This document shows, piece by piece, positions 58,687 through 64,000 of a stretch of DNA of 64,000 bases. The stretch is from a bacterium (lineage in GTDB: Bacteria > Zhuqueibacterota > Zhuqueibacteria > Residuimicrobiales > Krinioviventaceae): the NCBI GenBank assembly GCA_029561455.1, contig JAKQIY010000041.1, forward strand, positions 62,001 through 126,000. The letters are read 5' to 3'. Below the pieces are notes generated by a model. It ran no database searches and was not told the origin of the DNA. It saw nothing but the letters and a program-made list of their open reading frames with translations. Positions within the stretch are counted from its first letter, which is position 1; each line of letters begins with the position of its first letter. Both the position numbers and the translations under genes were made by a program.

Positions 58687-59634
58687 TTGAAAAATTTTCA
58701 TAAAATTAGTCCACTAGCGTGTTATGTGCTGTTTGCCTGTCTATTATCCGGATCAGCTTTGGGTCAGCAACTAGCCCTAAATCCGTTGCAAATAACCTGG
58801 GTGATGACCATAGGTGAAAAAGGCGACCAGCCGGGACAGTTCATGCTGCCCGGCGGTATTACCGCCGATGCCAACGGCAGTATTTATGTGGCCGATACCG
58901 GCAACAATCGCCTGCAAAAATTTGACTCGACCGGCAAGCTGCTGGCCATTACCGGCGGTTTTGGCTGGGATAGCGAACAATTCCAGCAACCGGTGGATAT
59001 TTGCTCCGGTAATATGCTCGATTTTTATATTGCCGACCGCGATAATAGCCGGATTGTTCGTTATAACAAAGAAATGCATTTTATTTCCGCCGTTTATGCC
59101 AATGCGGCCCTGGAAGAAAAGCTGCAATTCGTCTTTCCGATATCCCTGAGTATGAGCATTCATGGCGAGTTGTTCCTTATCGACAGCGAAAACAGTAAAA
59201 TTGTCAAACTCAACGCCCGCTTTGAACCGGCGTTTTCGTTTGGCGATTTTGACTGGGGCCAGGGCGCGCTGGATAAACCCGCGCAAATCCACGTCTCCAG
59301 GAACGACCAGGTATTCGTCTCCGACCAGGGTAAACAATGCGTGCTAGTTTATGATTATTTCGGCAATACCCTGGCAGAGATCGGCCGGGGAGTGCTTGTC
59401 TCTCCCTCCGGCCTGTGTACCGGGCTGAACGACATGCTGGTGGTTGCCGACAGCGGCCCCGATCAACTGCTGTTTTTTGACAAGAACGGCGCTTTTTTCC
59501 AGCAATTCGGTGCGAACGGGAATGATTTTGGCGCGTTCAATAATCCGGGCGATGTTGCCATACAAAATGATCTTTTGTATGTCGCCGATACCGGCAACCA
59601 TCGCGTGCTGGTTTTTAAAATTACAGTTCGTTAA
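58687..59634 (+). CDS. Secreted NHL-repeat beta-propeller protein
   Basis: 315 residues from TTG 58687 with AGGAGAG about 9 bases before it. Signal peptide about 1-26 (ending ALGQQ). Six NHL-type blades are visible, each with a D/N-rich turn and a hydrophobic strand: VADTGNNRLQKFDSTG, IADRDNSRIVRYNK, DSENSKIVKLNA, SDQGKQCVLVYDYFG, ADSGPDQLLFFDKNG, ADTGNHRVLVFK. A periplasmic or surface six-bladed propeller for protein or ligand binding is likely. Follows the solenoid gene by 15 bases and precedes the large outer-membrane protein by 77. Confidence 0.87.
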   Translation: MKNFHKISPLACYVLFACLLSGSALGQQLALNPLQITWVMTIGEKGDQPGQFMLPGGITADANGSIYVADTGNNRLQKFDSTGKLLAITGGFGWDSEQFQQPVDICSGNMLDFYIADRDNSRIVRYNKEMHFISAVYANAALEEKLQFVFPISLSMSIHGELFLIDSENSKIVKLNARFEPAFSFGDFDWGQGALDKPAQIHVSRNDQVFVSDQGKQCVLVYDYFGNTLAEIGRGVLVSPSGLCTGLNDMLVVADSGPDQLLFFDKNGAFFQQFGANGNDFGAFNNPGDVAIQNDLLYVADTGNHRVLVFKITVR

Positions 59635-59711
59635 TAATCGGGTCGGAAAGGATTTCTTATTTCTACATTCATTCTAGTATACACCTTGACCGGATTCATG
59701 GGCGGAAACTA

Positions 59712-62700
59712 GTGGCTTATAACAGACGACATAATGCCGGTTTTTTCACCCCTTTATTGTTCCTGCTGTTGCTTTCGGTAACCGTTCAGGCGCAAACCTC
59801 AGGTAACTTCGGCGCCATGAGCCTGTTCGACAAGGATATTGTCATTCAGGGTGAAGACCGTAAAGGTCCATACTTTTTGCCGGACAGCCTGATCATTTCC
59901 AATTCCGAAACGGTTTTTATCAACGGACTGTATACCCCCCGGCTGGCTTATGATTTTGATTATATCAGGGGTGAAATCCGTTTCCGCAATTCGATTGATA
60001 AAAATTCGCAAATCCGGGTGCGTTACCGGCTGCTCTATACCCCCCTGCAAAAAGAATACTATCACCGCCAGCTTCGCCAGCAAATTCTCAATGCTCCCGA
60101 TGGCCCGTCGGACCAGCACAAAATCGACGCCGCTTCCGCAGGCAAGGAAGAGGATTATGCCGCTAATCTCACCAAGAGCGGCAGTATTACCCGCGGCGTC
60201 TCCGTCGGCTCCAACCGGGGACTCAAGGTCAATTCGAGTCTCAACATCAACGTCAGCGGCAAGGTAGCGGAAAACGTCGAGGTGATCGCCGCGCTGACCG
60301 ACCAGACCACGCCGATCCAGCCGGAAGGCACCACCCAAAATTTGCAGGAAATCGACAAAGTATTTGTGCAGATCAAAGCGCCCAACTTGTCCGCCACCAT
60401 GGGCGATTTTCAACTCAACTATTCCGGCACCCAGTTCGGCGGTTATAGCCGTAAACTGCAGGGCGCCATGGGCGTGGCGCAAACGGACAATTACCAGGTT
60501 ACGGTTTCAGGGGCGGTGTCGCGCGGCAAGTATATATCGCTGCCTTTTTCGGGACAGGAAGGCTATCAGGGCCCCTACCAGCTCAAAGGCGACCAGGGGC
60601 AGATCGATATTATCGTGCTGGCGGGCACGGAACGGGTGTACATCGACGGCGAGCAGATGGTGCGCGGCGAAACCAACGATTATATCATCGACTATGCCTC
60701 GGCGCAGATCACCTTTTCGCGCAGCCGGCTTATTACCTCGGACTCGCGTATTGTGGTGGACTTTCAATACTCGGATGAAAAATTCCGCCGCAACCTCTAT
60801 TCCGCCGAGGGCAAGGCGCAGTTCCTGGACGGCAAAATCAAATTCGGGGCGCTGTTCCTGCGCGAAGCCGATGACCGTAACAATCCCCTGGATTTTACCC
60901 TGAGCGATGATAAACTGGCAATATTACAGGCGGCCGGCGATAATCCCGATCTGTCCATTATCAGCGGTGAAACCTATGTCGGTTCCGGCAATGGCCGCTA
61001 CACCAAAAATACGCAGGGGATTTATACTTATGCGGGAACCGATTCCGGCGACTACCAGGTGTCTTTTTCAGATGTCGGTGAAGGCGATGGCGATTACCGC
61101 TACAAGGGTTCGGGTATTTATGAGTATGCCGGCGCAAAGGCCGGTCGTTACAACCCGGTCATTCTCCTGCCGGCCGCCAAAAGTCACAACCTGACGGATT
61201 TTGACGTGCAGGCCGCGCCGTTTTCTTTTCTGACCATGCGCGGCGAAATGGCGTTCAGCAGCCTGGATAATAATACCTATTCCGCGCTAAACGACGACGA
61301 TAACCAGGGCGTGGCGCAAAACTGGTCGGCGCTTTTTAAACCGCAGAAGCTCAACTTTTGGGGCGTGAACTGGGGAAAACTTGAACTGGGCGGCAAATAC
61401 CGCAAGATCGACGATCTGTTCCAGGACATCGACCGCACCACCGAGATCGAATACAATCGCCGCTGGGACTTGCCAACTATCGGCAAGCGCGGCGAGGTGA
61501 CCAAAGAAGTACAGGCCAACTGGTCGCCATTCAGCGATTTCTCCCTGGGCGGCGAATACGGCAACATCCGCAAGGGCGATTATTTCTCCTCGCGGCGCTG
61601 GCAGGCGCAAAGCGCCATGACCCGAAAACACCTGCCGGAATATAACGCAAAAATTGAACGGATCATGAAAGATAACCACACCCAAAACCAGGATGGCGAC
61701 TGGTGGCGCGGAACCGGCAGCGCCGCTTATACGGTTTGGAAGTTCAAACCGTTCATTAAATATGAAAATGAAATTAAAAAGGAAAACTGGTCCGATTCGC
61801 TGCATACCGGTTTTAAATTTGCCGACAAAACCGGCGGTATCGAATTCAATCCCGGCTCGCGGTTGACGGCCACCGCCAAATTCTCGCGCCGCGACGACAG
61901 CGATTACCTGGGATATGACCGCTTTGCCAAAAAATCGCAAGCCAATACGCAAAACTATAAACTTGCTCTGCAAAATATCAAATCCTTTTCTGCGGGACTG
62001 GAATTTACCCACCGCGAAAAGAGCTTTACCGATCCGAATGTGAGCAATGTGCGCACCGACCTGGCGGATCTGCGCATGCAGTTCACTCCCTGGAAACGGG
62101 CGGTGAGCGGCACGGTGAATTACCAGATCTCCAATACCGCCGCCGCCAGAAAAGAACGGGTCTACATCAAAGTCGGTTCCGGCGAAGGCAATTACCGCTA
62201 TGATAAAGAGCTGAACGAATATGTGAACGATCCGCTTGGCGATTATATTATGCGCATTGTTACCACCGATGATTTTCTGCCGGTGGTGGAATTGAAATCC
62301 AGCGCCCGGCTGCGATTCGAGCCGGCGCGACTGTGGCAGCAGGCTTCCACCCAAAGCAATAAACTGCCGAAATGGAAAAAAACCGCGCGGGTGTTGTCGC
62401 TGGAATCGTACTTTGCGGTGGAAGAAAAATCGCAGGACAAGGATGTGTGGGATATTTACCTACTGAAATTCTCCAAATACCAGCAGCCGGGTACAACGAT
62501 TTTTGGTAACATGCAGCAGCGGCAGGACTTGTACCTGTTTGAGAACAACCGTTCATTTTCACTGCGTCTGCGCAATAAAACGCTCACCGAAAAAAACAAC
62601 CAGTTCCTGGAAGGCGGCCAGGATCGCAAAGAGCGGGAAAACTCGCTGCGGTTGACGCTACGCATTTCGGATAAAGTAAGTACGCAAACCGAGGTCGGTG

Positions 62701-63158
62701 CTACCCGCACCGAGCGTATTTTCGATTACCAGGGCCGGCAGAACCGCGATATTGTCGCCAACCAGGCAAAAACCGATCTGTCCTGGCGACCGTCATCGTC
62801 CCTGGAACTGGCGCTGGAAGGCCGTTACTCTCTGGAAGAAGATCGCTATTATGAGGAGCCAACCCGGTTGACCGCCCTGGCGCTGACGCCGCGTGTTAAT
62901 TACTCGCTGCAACAAAAAGGGCGGCTGCGCGCCGAACTGGAATGGAGCAACGTTAAATCCGAACCGGAAGGACGACTGATCCCTTATGAAATGGCCGGCG
63001 GTCGCAGTTTGGGCAATTCGCTGCGCTGGGATATTCGTTTTGATTACAAGGTATCGCAAACCATCCGCGCCACGTTTTCCTATAGCGGCCGCAACGAACC
63101 GGAGCGCGATCGCACCATTCACACCGGCCGCGCCGAAGTGACCGCGGCGTTTCGGTGA
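59712..63158 (+). CDS. Large outer-membrane beta-barrel-type protein, function unknown
   Basis: 1148 residues from GTG 59712, with a signal peptide (about 1-27, ending TVQAQ). The N-terminal third has a conserved-looking block: LTKSGSITRGVSVGSNRGLK, then SGKVAENVEVIAALTDQTTP and MGDFQLNYSGTQF. Gly/Tyr-rich turns such as GSGIYEYAGAKAGRY follow, and the C-terminal two-thirds is a long run of alternating polar/hydrophobic strands ending ...VTAAFR. This looks like an outer-membrane barrel with a plug or lumen domain. The first block resembles repeated segments of SprA, the type IX translocon channel, but is far shorter than SprA and the match is by eye. Downstream is a POTRA-containing gene. Confidence 0.72.
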   Translation: MAYNRRHNAGFFTPLLFLLLLSVTVQAQTSGNFGAMSLFDKDIVIQGEDRKGPYFLPDSLIISNSETVFINGLYTPRLAYDFDYIRGEIRFRNSIDKNSQIRVRYRLLYTPLQKEYYHRQLRQQILNAPDGPSDQHKIDAASAGKEEDYAANLTKSGSITRGVSVGSNRGLKVNSSLNINVSGKVAENVEVIAALTDQTTPIQPEGTTQNLQEIDKVFVQIKAPNLSATMGDFQLNYSGTQFGGYSRKLQGAMGVAQTDNYQVTVSGAVSRGKYISLPFSGQEGYQGPYQLKGDQGQIDIIVLAGTERVYIDGEQMVRGETNDYIIDYASAQITFSRSRLITSDSRIVVDFQYSDEKFRRNLYSAEGKAQFLDGKIKFGALFLREADDRNNPLDFTLSDDKLAILQAAGDNPDLSIISGETYVGSGNGRYTKNTQGIYTYAGTDSGDYQVSFSDVGEGDGDYRYKGSGIYEYAGAKAGRYNPVILLPAAKSHNLTDFDVQAAPFSFLTMRGEMAFSSLDNNTYSALNDDDNQGVAQNWSALFKPQKLNFWGVNWGKLELGGKYRKIDDLFQDIDRTTEIEYNRRWDLPTIGKRGEVTKEVQANWSPFSDFSLGGEYGNIRKGDYFSSRRWQAQSAMTRKHLPEYNAKIERIMKDNHTQNQDGDWWRGTGSAAYTVWKFKPFIKYENEIKKENWSDSLHTGFKFADKTGGIEFNPGSRLTATAKFSRRDDSDYLGYDRFAKKSQANTQNYKLALQNIKSFSAGLEFTHREKSFTDPNVSNVRTDLADLRMQFTPWKRAVSGTVNYQISNTAAARKERVYIKVGSGEGNYRYDKELNEYVNDPLGDYIMRIVTTDDFLPVVELKSSARLRFEPARLWQQASTQSNKLPKWKKTARVLSLESYFAVEEKSQDKDVWDIYLLKFSKYQQPGTTIFGNMQQRQDLYLFENNRSFSLRLRNKTLTEKNNQFLEGGQDRKERENSLRLTLRISDKVSTQTEVGATRTERIFDYQGRQNRDIVANQAKTDLSWRPSSSLELALEGRYSLEEDRYYEEPTRLTALALTPRVNYSLQQKGRLRAELEWSNVKSEPEGRLIPYEMAGGRSLGNSLRWDIRFDYKVSQTIRATFSYSGRNEPERDRTIHTGRAEVTAAFR

Positions 63159-63198
63159 GATAAATGATGAATTGTAAAGGAGTAAGATAAGCAATAAA

Positions 63199-63301
63199 AT
63201 TTGTAGGATGGGTGGTGTCCCATCATTATTTTCAAATCAATTTCAATTTGCAATATATTATTATTTATAAAGTTATCTTTGTAGTGGGACCCAGCCCATC
63301 G
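63199..63301. repeat. Two diverged, inverted copies of the GTAGGATGGG repeat
   Basis: TTTGTAGGATGGGTGG.GTCCCATC at 63199-63225 and, inverted, GTGGGACCCAGCCCATC at about 63283-63301. They match the core of the family at 32119-32586 and flank a 55-base AT-rich stretch, so they could form a hairpin in transcripts. Part of the 455-base gap after the outer-membrane gene. Confidence 0.6.
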
Positions 63302-63344
63302 CTCTTTAAAAAAATGTAATCCCTTTACGTTCAGAGTTCTTTTT

Positions 63345-63679
63345 AACGCAGAGGCGCAGAGATCGCGGAGAAAAGAATAATATGTTATAAAATTTACATT
63401 ACAAACAAATGATGATATTATCGAGATCAACTTTTTGAGAAAACTACCGGTTATTACACAATGAAGAAAATATTATTTATGTATTCAATAATAAAATGTT
63501 TTATCTTTGCGTTCTCTGCGTCTCTGCGTTTTTCTTTTTTAATGCCGGGACTAGAAAGATGCAGAGAACAAATAAATGAGTAGAAATAATTTCTGCTAGA
63601 GTAATGACAAAAAATGTTAACAAAAATACTTAAAAATATGAGATTAGCCCCTCTGCGTCCTCAGCGTCTCTGCGTTTTA
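63345..63679. repeat. Three copies of the AACGCAGAGACGCAGAG interspersed repeat
   Basis: Copy 1 (plus) at 63345-63375 reads AACGCAGAGGCGCAGAGA. Copies 2 (63506-63533) and 3 (63650-63679) are inverted, reading TTTGCGTTCTCTGCGTCTC and CTCTGCGTCCTCAGCGTCTC on the plus strand. The unit is a near-tandem of GCAGAG(a/g)C. Copy 3 lies inside the first codons of the following gene. Confidence 0.8.
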
Positions 63680-64000
63680 ATCCTTTTTTTAATCGCCGAG
63701 TGTGCTTTGGCCGCGCCGCAGACCAAACCGCCGACGCGCATCGACAGGATCGATTTCAACGGCGTACATCGCGTGCCGGTTAAACAGGCGCGCGAATGGT
63801 TCGGCGTTGCCGAGAAAGCGGCGTTCAACCAGGGCGAGCTGCAAAAAGCCGCCATGAACCTGCTGAAAGGTTACGCCGCCGCCGGGCTGCCTTATACCCG
63901 CATCGACTCGCTGACTTTTGCCATAACCCCGGATAGCCTTGCGGCTACTGTTCATGTGTATATCCACGAGGGCGGCGAGATCGTTACCGGCAAGATCGAA
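63638..64000 (+). CDS. POTRA-domain outer-membrane protein (Omp85/BamA-like), C-terminal part missing
   Basis: The first 121 codons of a gene cut by the right edge. A signal peptide (about 1-25, LCVLILFLIAECALA) precedes a POTRA domain: RIDRIDFNGVHRVPVKQARE, AAMNLLKGYAAAGLPYTRID, then VHVYIHEGGEIVTGKIE at the start of a second unit. POTRA domains belong to Omp85 proteins that insert outer-membrane barrels (BamA, TamA and relatives). Which one is not decidable without the barrel. Start 63638 or 63614 (eight codons upstream, in frame); neither has a good Shine-Dalgarno. Part of the signal peptide is encoded by an interspersed repeat. Confidence 0.82.
   Translation, partial: MRLAPLRPQRLCVLILFLIAECALAAPQTKPPTRIDRIDFNGVHRVPVKQAREWFGVAEKAAFNQGELQKAAMNLLKGYAAAGLPYTRIDSLTFAITPDSLAATVHVYIHEGGEIVTGKIE

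Noticed and set aside
59799-60482. 227-codon minus-strand open frame opposite the same protein
   Set aside because: Antisense shadow for the same reasons; no recognisable domain or start context.
61287-62354. 355-codon open frame on the minus strand opposite the 1148-residue protein
   Set aside because: It lies wholly antisense to a gene with a signal peptide and coherent strand pattern; its own translation is low-complexity, His/Phe/Ile-rich and without a ribosome site. A shadow of GC-rich codon use.

Overview
The window is a gene-dense chromosomal segment from a diderm bacterium, most likely an uncultured member of the FCB superphylum (Calditrichota/KSB1-like lineages fit best). This placement is inferred from: secreted proteins ending in a FlgD-like domain of the type IX secretion C-terminal sorting type (NYPNPFNP ... 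GVYFYR ... K.L...K), a PorV-like outer-membrane barrel, a c-subunit with the IARQPEA/MIEGVALL pattern seen in Bacteroidota, and good Shine-Dalgarno sites (GGAGG), which argue against Bacteroidota proper. I see no rRNA, tRNA, CRISPR array, prophage or insertion sequence. Sampled base composition rises from about one-third G+C near 6 kb to over one-half near 62 kb.

Region 1 (1-9.8 kb, minus strand): pgpH (cut by the left edge) and phoH; a LysM coiled-coil protein and an Lpp-like small lipoprotein; then a cell-wall cassette of an M99 (Csd4-like) carboxypeptidase, a single-pass membrane protein and an L,D-transpeptidase with an NTF2-like tail (Csd6-like); an orphan response regulator; aspS.

Region 2 (9.9-15.3 kb, minus): three unrecognised genes encoding a polytopic inner-membrane protein with a GldL-like final helix, a single-pass protein with a large periplasmic part, and a secreted, probably outer-membrane protein. 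Together they look like a trans-envelope machine.

Region 3 (15.5-25.8 kb, minus): one almost uninterrupted run parA-parB-M23 peptidase-bactofilin-atpZ-atpI-atpB-atpE-atpF-atpH-atpA-atpG-atpD-atpC, ending in a terminator. Chromosome segregation, cell shape and the whole F1Fo ATP synthase are co-directional.

Region 4 (26-37 kb): on the plus strand proline dehydrogenase, ligA, an M48 lipoprotein and a secreted protein with carboxypeptidase-regulatory-like domains; then a 0.5-kb array of short interspersed repeats; then on the minus strand three secreted cohesin/dockerin-type proteins, two with sorting domains.

Region 5 (37-46 kb): glgP, an OLD-like ATPase lacking the Toprim nuclease, a P1 (DmpA-type) peptidase, and on the minus strand a WbqC-like protein, a GT4 glycosyltransferase and tex.

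Region 6 (46-64 kb): on the minus strand a PorV-like barrel fused to two OmpA domains and a 1660-residue DUF11-repeat surface protein with sorting domain, then rlmD and an NlpC/P60 lipoprotein; on the plus strand a small membrane protein, a 26-residue-periodic HEAT-like solenoid, an NHL-repeat protein, a 1148-residue outer-membrane protein and the start of a POTRA (Omp85-type) protein whose signal peptide is partly encoded by an interspersed repeat.

Much of the window serves the cell envelope: making and trimming peptidoglycan, scaffolding cell shape, and exporting and displaying large repeat proteins.
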